A stretch of DNA of 16,017 nucleotides from Gamarada debralockiae. Taxonomy: Eukaryota > Ascomycota > Leotiomycetes > Helotiales > Hyphodiscaceae. This document shows positions 8,495-16,017 of the stretch, piece after piece. Location: positions 1 to 16,017 of the forward strand of contig NXFV01001509.1 in NCBI GenBank assembly GCA_002803225.1. The letters run 5' to 3'. Numbering within the stretch: the first letter of the stretch is position 1; each line of letters starts with the position of its first letter. The notes under the pieces were generated by a model that had not been told where the DNA came from, did not search any database, and was given only the letters and a program-made list of their open reading frames with translations. Made by a program: the position numbers and the translations under genes.

Positions 8495-9599
8495 GTGTTT
8501 GTACCACAATGAGGCAAGTACATGCCAGAAATTGAAACTGACGACATTATAGACATGACGACCACGGAAATGTAAATAACTACACTCAATCGCGAGCTTC
8601 TGAAGTTGCTAAGAATACTATATATGGCGGTGGACCACTGTCGATCTGTTATGCTGGAATGAACGACCAGCGAAGTCGTCAAGAGAGGCAGCGATATATG
8701 TCAAGACACGATTCTCAAAAGGTTGAGTTTGAAATAACGAGGCAGAGCAATGTTCTTGGCGACCATAAAATATAATCGGCGATGGTTAAAATACGTTCTC
8801 TGAGCCTTTTAGGGCGCCTTGCCGTTTCTGCGCCTTCCAGAACCAAGTGCACAAACTCTGCTATCTTCGGCCACTGACTCGGAAGTTGAAACAACTCATG
8901 GATTCCGCGAAATGCATGGCAAAAAGTGTTTCGCCGGTCAATATTTCTCGAACGCCAACAGCGGTCGATTGTACTACGATGACACTTAGCATAGGGCATC
9001 GCTCAAAAAATGCCTCCCCCACACCACGTTGCTAGAACACCTCATGGGCTCCAATAATAATTCGCAAAGAAACTCGACAGCCATTTGGGTCTTTTATAAC
9101 CCAAAAATCGCGGGTTCTGGAAAGATGAATGTCCTTACATCTCCTACAGTAGTGCAACAGACGGCGCACAAGGCAACCATTTAACAACCAACGATGATTG
9201 TCGCGGCCACGTATACATTGCGCAGCGTTACTTCTCAATTGAGCAAGTGCCTCCAGAAGTTCGCGGTGGAGGCTGAGAGAAATCCAAATAGTTGGGCGCC
9301 TCTTTCCTCGCCGGGGCATTGTTCAGCCTTGTTTACTTTCGAGTCGACTTGTCTCCCAAAACATCGTGAAAGCACCCAGCCGAGTCCACGACAGCGGTGA
9401 ATTTGAAAAGGGTCGCAAAGTTGTTTGATATTTCATAGCGAAATAAATTCCAAATTCATCGTTGTCGCAAGTGTTGCCTAGAATAAATATTTCTCACTTC
9501 CTGTTGAGCCTTGAAGAGCCTTCTCTCATCCTTTTCAGACCAAGGTAGACTGACAGCAAGACATCTCAGCTTTCATATTTTGAAGCTTCATCAAGTCAA
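8495..9599. other. Gene-poor stretch with unassigned open frames
   Basis: A minus-strand frame is open for 94 codons at 8715-8999 (containing HELFQLPSQWPKIAEFVHL) and another for 95 codons at 9032-9319. Neither shows a recognisable domain, and I could not link them by convincing splice sites to each other or to the small gene model at 8085-8440. They may be remnants of a decayed gene. Confidence 0.3.
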
Positions 9600-9761
9600 A
9601 GATTTAGTTAAATCCTAGCCCACCTTCAAACTTTCGATCTCTTCCTCCATCTTTCAAATTCACTCTCCATCTCCCTTCTTACTTATCATCAGCCCTTCAT
9701 CTTCAAACTAACTTCCCTCTCATCAACAACGATCACTGCAAACCCAAACAAACATCTCACA
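9600..9761 (+). promoter_or_regulatory. CT-rich promoter/leader of the RTA1-like gene
   Basis: The coding strand upstream of the start is strongly pyrimidine-rich (many CTTC, CTCC and CATC runs, especially 9630-9720), which is typical of core promoters and 5' leaders of well-expressed genes in filamentous fungi. The start context CTCACAATGCC has A at -3. No TATA box was noted. Confidence 0.5.
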
Positions 9762-10883
9762 ATGCCTCAAATCAACAACAACGACGGCTGTACCCTCGCA
9801 ACCTGCCCTCTCTCCAAGGCAACAATCGACTACGATCCCACCCTCGTTGGCAACGCCTTGTATCTCGCACTTTTCGGCCTCATCCTCATCATCCAAGCTC
9901 TCCAACTCGCCAAGTACCGAACATGGAGTTTCTCGTGTGCGATGATGAGTGGTCTTGTGCTTGAAGTCGTGGGCTACCTTGGACGGGTGCAGATGCATTT
10001 CAATCCTTTTGATCCGAATCCTTTCTTGATGTAAGCCACCATTCCACTGCCCGATCTGAATGATACCGTGCATACAATTGGTAAAGCTGGAAAGAAACTG
10101 TATGCGACGATTTTGGAGCAGAAGCTGATGATTGAGACAGATACCTGATCTGCATAACAATCGGCCCCGTCTTCTTTGCCGCAGCGATCTACCTCACCCT
10201 CTCCCGCATCATTGTCCACTACGGCCTCCAACACGCTAGGATCTCACCTAAAGCCATCTCTCTCACCTTCATGACATGCGATTTCATTGCCTTGGTCCTG
10301 CAAGCAGTCGGCGGGGCCATCGCTGATACGGCAAGTACGAAGAAAAGCAGCGATCGCGGAACCCATATCATGGTTGGCGGTTTGAGCTTCCAAGTTGTGA
10401 GCTTGTTGCTGTTTGTTGGTCTTGCGGTGGAGTTTGCGTTGAATGTTAGACGGAATCGACGCGCGGGACGCTTCCAGGGAGAGGCGAAGGAGAATTTGGG
10501 ATTTAACGGGAAGAGTGAGAGCGCTTTTAAGATGTTCCTCTTCGGTACATATGGCCCATTCCATCCGAAATTCATGGCACGTTGGCTGACGGGGATGTAC
10601 AGCATTGTCACTGGCAACCATCTTTATTCTCACACGTTCGTGCTTCCGAGTCGCGGAGCTAGCAAAGGGGTTTGGAAGCAAGCTTGCCAACGAGGAGGTC
10701 CCATTCATGATTCTAGAGGGTGCGATGATCGTCCTTGCCACCTCAGTTATGACAATCTTTCATCCCGGCTGGGCGTTTGGAGCTAAGTGGTCGGATGCTG
10801 GTTGGAGTTGGAAGAAGAATCGAGGGGCTGATATTGATGCTGCTCGTCAATCCACTTGGGTCCCGTCCAGTCTGATGAAGTGA
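9762..10883 (+). CDS. RTA1-family seven-transmembrane protein (RSB1/RTA1-like)
   Basis: Exons 9762-10030, 10141-10544 and 10603-10883 join to 317 residues, the usual size for the RTA1 family. Family landmarks in order are LEVVGYLGR (TM2 end), ITIGPVFFAAAIYLTLSRII, FMTCDFIALVLQAVGG, TRSCFRVAELAKGFGS, and LEGAMIVLATSVMTIFHPG near the C-terminus, followed by a charged tail. Seven hydrophobic segments are visible. Intron 1 is 110 bp (GTAAGC...ACAG); intron 2 is 58 bp (GTACAT, CTGAC branch, ACAG) and its removal restores the CFRVAEL motif to frame. RTA1-like proteins of yeast confer resistance to 7-aminocholesterol, and RSB1 is linked to export or translocation of sphingoid long-chain bases; substrate here is unknown. 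It is likely in the plasma membrane. The gene is convergent with the AlkB-like gene, 192 bp away. Confidence 0.92.
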
Positions 10884-11075
10884 TCGATTTGATGCTGACT
10901 GGGTATGGAAGGGCGCAAGCATGCATGGGTAATATTTAATGCGGGCTTCGAAGGGATCTATAATATTGGGCGAGATTGCGATATGTGGTGTATTATGGTA
11001 GGTCATTAGATCGTTGCTTTGCGTGAACGAATCTAAGAACTAAATTGCATCCGTTGCCCTCGTATTTTCATCCAT

Positions 11076-12300
11076 TCAACTCCACACCTGCCGACAGCTG
11101 ATATTTAACCTCTTGCCCCTCATATATCCCCTCCACTTCTCGTACATCTTCGGCTCCCCTTCCACTCCCCTGACAGGCCATTCTTGTAGCCACTCCGGAC
11201 AAGTTCCCGCCATGACTTTCGGCATCGCATGCCAAGCCCACCGCGTCTGCCCATCCATCTGCACAACATCTCCACTCCGCACCCTGATAACCACCATTTC
11301 CTGCTCCCTATCCTCGTCCCCTTCGTCCGCGTCCGGATATTTGTCCCTTGCAATAACAAAAAGCCCATCACAGCCTAAGCTGAAGCTTGCCAAGCCCCGC
11401 TGGCATTCCTCTGACACATCGCGGTGCACCGGCATGTAGTCTTTCGGTGAATAGAGCAGAACAACTCCAGATTCGGGCGTGAAAGCGTTCTGGAACAGCG
11501 TAGTGACGAGCGCAGCAATATCTGAAGGGAACGGTGTCGGTGAGGAGGAAGGGTACGCACGGGTGTTCCAATCATATTGGTCGCCTATAGTGAGCCAGCG
11601 GAGTTTCTTCTGCAGGAACTGTGCAGTGTTGATGGGTTTGTGGTTTGAATGTGGGTTGAGTGGTGTGAATAGCTGGTTCTTGCTGGACTGCGGGTAGGTA
11701 AAGAACGAGGATGGATGGGAACTGCCGGCTGGTGGAGGTGGGAAGGGGATGCTGTAGTCGTGATGGATGTTGGTTTTGTGGAGGGGATTGGAGAGTTCGC
11801 GGTGGAAGAGGCGGTCGACGAGCAGGACTTGGCACTCAGGTGGGAGGAGGGAGGGGAAAAGCCTGAGGCCTGTTCAAATAATCAGAAAGCAGAAATCTCT
11901 AGGGAGGGCTGGGAGGTTGCATCTGACCATCGAAGTCTTTGTGTTCGTAAACGATACACGCACCCGGCATCACCTCCGAAGCCGTGACCTCTCCATTGAC
12001 ATTCTGGCCGTAATGATTGAATGCCATTCTTGCCGAATCGATCAATTCCGAGGAAACGGTATCGACATGAATTATCCTTTCCTTCTGCGACTCGGTCAAT
12101 CCCCTCCTGAAATCCACGATGTCAAGATCGCTGTCTACAGCGGCATCGTCCATTCTCTGGTACTTTTTGTACGCATCACAAATGGCCTGCGGCGGTAGGG
12201 CATGGGTATCATGGCCATGATGACCCTAAACGACTGTTAGGACTCCATCAGCGAGCTCAGGGGCTGCCGCACGTACTTTTCCAGCGTCCTCCATGGTCAT
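11076..12300 (-). CDS. AlkB/ALKBH1-type 2-oxoglutarate Fe(II) dioxygenase
   Basis: Exons on the minus strand are 12300-12277, 12225-11928 and 11869-11076, giving 371 residues. The catalytic core is complete: HRD (H256, D258) and the distal H321 in RWAWHAMPKV bind iron, and R361-x5-R367 in RLNISCRQVW binds 2-oxoglutarate. Upstream motifs DAYKKYQRMDD, VYEHKDFDGLRLFP and LRWLTIGDQYDWNTRAYP are typical of the ALKBH1 branch. Enzymes of this branch oxidatively demethylate nucleic acids (tRNA m1A and DNA substrates are reported for animal ALKBH1). Intron 1 is 51 bp with GTACGT and CTAAC; intron 2 is 58 bp with a weaker GTCAGA donor, but its removal exactly restores KDFDGLR. I took the start at 12300 (MTMEDAGK); another in-frame ATG lies at 12294. 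The frame is also open upstream to an ATG at 12423, adding 41 Arg/Ser-rich residues that could be a mitochondrial presequence. Confidence 0.9.
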
Positions 12301-12423
12301 GTGACGTCCTACCCGGTCTCGTGATCTGTACAGCCGATCGGCGCGGCTCCTGCTTGATGGAAGAGCCTTGAGGCAACTACCCTTTGTCATCAGGTCTATG
12401 GCTATGCGTCTCCTAAGGAGCAT

Positions 12424-12749
12424 TGAGCCTGGTTGCCGCTGCTCCGTCGTTGATGGTGTTTCTCTCGCTGCGGCTAGATCAAAATCTTCAATCGCCCTGA
12501 AAGACGACGCCCAAATTTAAGCGAGCACTAGCTCTTTAGCGTCCGCATTACCCCACCCCTGGGTCTTTTAATACGACATTTGCCAATATTTCGGTCATCG
12601 TATTGGAATAAGGTTTGCGCTCTGAATAAGATTGTTATTCTTTTGTCCTATTCAACAAACATAGCTTGCTTTCTAAGTCGTCCCCGGCTCGCCGAAAATC
12701 CCTGGTACAGTTTTTGCAAGTCGTTCCTAGTTCAAAGCAAATTCGGCCT
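12424..12749. promoter_or_regulatory. Presumed upstream region of the AlkB-like gene
   Basis: This region lies 5' of the AlkB-like gene on the minus strand and stops at the dispersed repeat. It holds an inverted CCAATA/TATTGG pair near 12581-12606 and no supportable coding region. The assignment rests on position only. Confidence 0.3.
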
Positions 12750-12903
12750 GTTAGTTGAGCTGTATTTTTGGGGGCGAAATATAGTGGCATTTCTAGACCT
12801 AGCTGATATCTAAGGAGCTGAAACGCAAGGAGGGGAAGAGCTCTCTTATATCACAAAGAGGGGAAAATACAGGCTATACCAGATTAGGCAATTCCAACCA
12901 ACA
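12750..12903 (-). repeat. Short dispersed repeat, copy 2 (MITE-like, inverted)
   Basis: On the minus strand this 154-bp segment aligns with 7968-8094. It retains the same terminal motifs (GTTGGTTG and CAACTAAC on the minus strand) and carries an additional block of about 24 bp (around 12852-12875) that the first copy lacks. The two copies face each other across 4.7 kb containing the RTA1-like and AlkB-like genes. Confidence 0.8.
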
Positions 12904-13242
12904 CGGCCCACGTTACTGGGTCTTGAATGCTCATCGAATCCAGCTTGAATTCTACTAAATGTATTATCTATGGTCTTCGTGATTGATCACGATCGTAAGT
13001 AGAATTGCCAGCCTTCTTTTCCACAGATGCAAATCCACCTTGTCTATATCAACGATTTAAAATGGACCAATTTCCTAGACGAGGTACAGGTGGTACATGG
13101 AGCAAAAATCCAGTTAAGGGAGTAGCTTTTGAACAGGGGGACGGGTGTGGATGGGTAAGAAGAGAAAGCTAGTCTGCTATGTGTAGAGGAGGAAGGTATA
13201 AGTTTGAGAAGGAATACGACATCTTCAGTGTTAGATGCCTTG
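12904..13242. other. Intergenic, nothing identified
   Basis: Between the dispersed repeat and the Tc1 element I see only a weak inverted pair (AATTCTACT at 12948-12956 and AGTAGAATT at 12998-13006). No gene or RNA is supported. Confidence 0.4.
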
Positions 13243-13244
13243 TA

Positions 13245-14544
13245 CAATCACGTGCCGGAAGTGAAGGCACGGGCCAGAAAACCACCCCCCTTTATTCGGA
13301 CACAGATATCTCAACGAAAACTCAGTCAAATTAAGTGAAAATTATATTATTTTAAAGGTCTATTAAAACTTTGTCGCTCCCCCCTTATTCTCCAACATTT
13401 GCGCAATCCTACGAGACATACTATCTATTAATGCCTCAAGGGTTTCTTCACTAATTTTGGCCCATTCTTGACGAAGCGCTGCCTCTATTTCCTCAATACT
13501 CCTAATCCTATGCCTTCGACGGGAGATTCTATCCTTCAATTGCTTCTAAAGGTTCTTAATTGGGGATAGATCCGGGGACTGTGGGGGCCAGGAGATGCTG
13601 ATGACCTTGTGAAGGAGCTTGTAAGTAACAGCCTTCTTGCCGAAGTGATATTTAGCCCCATCTTCTTGTATAACTACTTCCGCGCTATATTTCCTTCGCA
13701 TCTTCTTATAAAAAGGCACGAAGTGTGGTTTCAAGACCTCATTGACGTAGCGTTCCTAGTTCATTCGAGCCCCTTTTGGCAAGACGATAAGAGGACCTAT
13801 TGTCGTGTTCATGAAGTACCCCCAGACCTCTATACTCGTTCTCCTACTCTTAAAGGAAGGCTTTAAGTTCTTGTCCAAGTATTCCTCTCCTTTTCCAACT
13901 ATCACCCAACAATTTCGGCTGTCATAGCCTATTTCAAACGTTGACTCGTCTGACCAAATAACTCTTCGCCAATTCCTATTCTTTTTAGCCTTTCCGAATA
14001 TCACACGACGGCGTTTATGCTTCCTCGAAAGGTAGGGTTTGCGGCGGGCGCGTCGGCGGTGTTTTCCATGCTTTCTTAAGACGCGTCGGACAAGATTACG
14101 GGACAGCTTCTTTCCCGATTTGGAAGGTGTACCAAGGGTTGCAAGAGGAGCGTGAGTGTCGTTGGCCGCAGCTCGAAGAAGGCGTCTTTCGCCCCTAGGA
14201 ATAAGCTTTGGAGGCGCGCTAGTACGTTTGGCGTTTGAGAATCGGTTTTAGCCGGTGTTTTTCTTGATTCGTTAGATGATCTTTGCGACGGTTGATTTGG
14301 TAAGGTCGACAAGCCGTGAAATCTCACTATAGGTCTTCCTACACTTATACCAGGCCCACACCTCCTTACGCTTCTCTATAGTGGTCTCTCGACGCGAAGT
14401 GACTAGTTCGGAAGGCATTTTTGTGGATAAAGTAGAAAAGGAGGTGACGCGTGAGAAGATATGGGGCGGGAGAGTAGAGGGGTTCCCAAATCGGGAAGTC
14501 TTAATTTCGGTAAAAATCGTGCCTTCACTTCCGGCACGTGATTG
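13245..14544 (-). mobile_element. Tc1/mariner DNA transposon, full length but inactivated
   Basis: Perfect 27-bp terminal inverted repeats (13245-13271 and 14518-14544, starting CAATCACGTGCCGG at each outer end) bound a 1300-bp element. TA duplications sit at 13243-13244 and 14545-14546, as expected for this superfamily. One transposase frame fills the interior on the minus strand. Identical ends suggest either a fairly recent insertion or selection for end sequence before inactivation. The substitutions that break the transposase are all of the type left by RIP. Confidence 0.95.
13363..14418 (-). pseudogene. Tc1-type DD34E transposase, broken by four stops
   Basis: Reading from the ATG at 14418, one frame runs 352 codons to TAA at 13363-13365 with no frameshift, the normal Tc1 transposase length. 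An N-terminal helix-turn-helix-like segment (YSEISRLVDLTKSTVAKII) and an Arg/Lys-rich linker precede the catalytic core. The first Asp is in WSDES and the second in IQEDGA; 34 residues further on, where Glu is required (the usual SPDLxPIENLW motif), the codon is AAG (Lys). Four internal stops interrupt the frame: two TAA in the N-terminal third (in the contexts II*RI and TG*NR), one TAG (MN*ER) and one TAG just after the catalytic position (NL*KQ, normally Trp). Each stop, and the Lys change, is explained by a single C-to-T or G-to-A change in a CpA context, which is the RIP signature. The protein cannot be active. Confidence 0.93.
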
Positions 14545-14546
14545 TA

Positions 14547-14794
14547 CAATGGACCAATCCGATACTGAGTGTAGAATTATGACCCCAACAAAGAGAAGAC
14601 AAATTTCTACAGGTTACTCGGAATAATGAAACTAGCACGAGGTCTTAATTTACGGAATGCGAATGGCTGGAATATTTTGTTGGGGCATTGGTTGGGGTTT
14701 ATAAATAAGAGCTGATCATAAGGGTGGAAAGTTAAGGGGAAAGGGAGCTGGAGCTCTCGAACAAGTTGTGAAGATATTCGCAGATCCCATTCAG
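14547..14794. other. Spacer between transposon and fumarylacetoacetase relic
   Basis: No gene, RNA or repeat is seen here. It would hold the 3' flank of the fumarylacetoacetase-like gene. Confidence 0.4.
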
Positions 14795-15830
14795 CTACAT
14801 TACGCATTTCAGCTGTCCATTACAGTCGCCAAAACCTAGCATGGTACCATCCGATTTAATAACTTTCCCGGTGAGAATCACCTCGTCTCCGTCGTCCAGT
14901 CAAGTGACTGTCTCTCCATTCAATGCAGTGAAAGGCTTCTGGCCAGCTTCAGTTGCTTTGTGCAAACAGCCCAGAGAGGAAGCTCCTGCCCTGCCAAGAC
15001 GTGGCGAAGAAATCGTACCAGTCCCAAGCAAATCTCCAGTCCGCATTCCGCAACTAGATGATGCGTGATGGGATAACATCTGTGCAGGAGACCAGTAGAG
15101 GTCCGCCAGATTTGAGGAACCAATAATCACTCGCTCTTTATACGACTCTATCCTCAAAGCAACTTCGACGCTGATATTCCGTGCAGGCTTCTCAGAACGA
15201 TGACTCAAATGGATTGGCAACTTGCCCATCTCTTCCCTTGCTATGAAGTCCCCCGTCTCCACCTCTGTTCCCACCAACGCATCCAGCGTTACAACCCAAG
15301 GCGAAATCGTAGTTGCGGATCCCTTCCCATTGAATGGCCCAAGTGGTGCCATCTCCTCAAATTGGACATCTCCCGCAGACCAGTCATTCAGCATCACAAA
15401 ACCGAAGATATGCTCTTTTGCTTCCTCTGGTCCCTTAAGGACCTTGCCAAATGGGACGGGTCTGGAGATGGAGAAGCCCATTTCGAGCTCGTAATCCATA
15501 CGTCGACTTGGTGCGAATTCGAAAGCTGGAGTTGCTGGTACGCTTTGCATACCTCGAGGTCGGTGGGCGAATGTGCCGTTTATGATGACAGAGGATGCAC
15601 GCCCGTTATAGGCTGTTTGCATGGCATAGAAACTGAGGGGTGTTGACGCTCCTACCATGCGAGAGCACGAAGGCACCGTCAGCATCTGATGGAGGGTTTC
15701 GCCGTGATACTTATGTTGTCAACGTGAGTTCTGGAACACATGAAGTCGGTGAAGTCGCCAATCTGCATGGGGAGGTACATTTGGACTTCATTTATCCCCA
15801 AAAAAGATGTGGAATTAATGTTTGGATCGG
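14795..15830 (-). pseudogene. Fumarylacetoacetase-like gene, degenerate
   Basis: The family (EC 3.7.1.2) hydrolyses fumarylacetoacetate to fumarate and acetoacetate, the last step of tyrosine and phenylacetate breakdown through homogentisate. Visible motifs in order are MYLPMQIGDFTDF (metal-binding Asp region), TAYNGRASSVIINGT, MDYELEMGF (the metal-binding ELE pair), MLNDWSAGDVQ, APLGPFNGKG and TTISPWVV. Three defects are seen. First, the IGDFTDF segment and the rest lie in different frames; the switch falls between about 15717 and 15690, where no normal intron fits (the only GT...CAG pair spans 38 nt). Second, a TGA at 14899-14897 precedes the conserved C-terminal strand (DDGDEVILTG...GFGDC), which remains open to TAG at 14797-14795. 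Third, the Arg expected in NDWSARD is Gly. The N-terminal SH3-like domain is not recognisable before 15830; it may be lost, or lie beyond the window after an intron. The 5' limit given is approximate. A 261-codon open frame (15685-14900) could still be predicted as a gene. Confidence 0.8.
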
Positions 15831-16017
15831 AGAATATCGGATGGGGAGAATAGACTCGATTGCAGAGTAAAAGTAGGGTGCGAAAGGGGGCTATATACAC
15901 GTAGAAAAGGGAGTAAGCTAGCCCAAATAGGGAGGCTAAAGTACAGTAACCGAGTCGAAGTTTGAGCCACAAGCGAATTTCACACCAAAAATGACAGTTT
16001 TGCCCACTTTTTAGAAT
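15831..16017. other. Right edge, upstream of the fumarylacetoacetase relic
   Basis: The minus-strand frame that carries IGDFTDF stays open through here to about 15972, but its text is hydrophobic and does not resemble the fumarylacetoacetase N-terminal domain. A TATATAG string near 15890 could be a promoter element. Nothing firm can be called. Confidence 0.3.

Noticed and set aside
10244..10741. Antisense frames within the RTA1-like gene
   Set aside because: They are shadows of the GC-rich coding strand; the sense strand has clear family motifs and splice sites.
12948..13006. Inverted pair AATTCTACT/AGTAGAATT as a hairpin or terminator
   Set aside because: The 9-bp arms are separated by 41 bases with no associated gene; likely chance.
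15679..15730. An intron explaining the frame switch in the fumarylacetoacetase-like gene
   Set aside because: The only GT...CAG pair gives 38 nt with no branch point; a donor-like ATAAGT lacks GT. A frameshift fits better.

Overview
This window is nuclear DNA of a filamentous ascomycete (Pezizomycotina). Genes carry short introns of about 50-110 bp with GT...AG ends and CTAAC/CTGAC-type branch points. The gene families (CFEM/Pth11-like receptor, Zn2Cys6 regulator, RTA1-like protein) are fungal, and a Tc1-type transposon carries the C-to-T damage expected of repeat-induced point mutation (RIP). No species can be named from the sequence. LAYOUT: (1) 35-521, a foldback MITE flanked by TA duplications. 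(2) 1288-3059 (+), an eight-exon CFEM plus seven-helix Pth11-like receptor gene, in frame throughout only if one 25-nt gap is removed. (3) 3041-4863 (-), a three-exon Zn2Cys6 transcription factor, convergent with the receptor; the two coding ends overlap by 19 bp. (4) About 4864-9600, nearly 4.8 kb without a recognisable gene: two short tandem repeats, some open-frame relics, one possible small two-exon gene (8085-8440, -) and one copy of a short dispersed repeat. (5) 9762-10883 (+), a three-exon RTA1-family membrane protein with a CT-rich leader. (6) 11076-12300 (-), a three-exon AlkB/ALKBH1-type 2-oxoglutarate/Fe(II) dioxygenase, convergent with the RTA1 gene. (7) 12750-12903, a second copy of the short dispersed repeat, inverted relative to the first. 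(8) 13245-14544, a complete but dead Tc1/mariner element: perfect 27-bp ends, TA duplications, and a 352-codon transposase frame with four in-frame stops and a Glu-to-Lys change at the catalytic position. (9) About 14795-15830 (-), a fumarylacetoacetase-like gene with a frameshift and a premature stop, running toward the right edge. FUNCTION: there is no obvious operon-like or biosynthetic cluster. The most suggestive pair is the receptor and the Zn2Cys6 factor, whose coding ends interlock; a CGG-N8-CCG palindrome of the kind Zn2Cys6 dimers bind lies just upstream of the receptor start. The right third is a decaying, transposon-rich segment in which a metabolic gene of the tyrosine/phenylacetate (homogentisate) type has degenerated. 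All gene models were spliced by eye from splice signals, frame continuity and family motifs; none has transcript support here.
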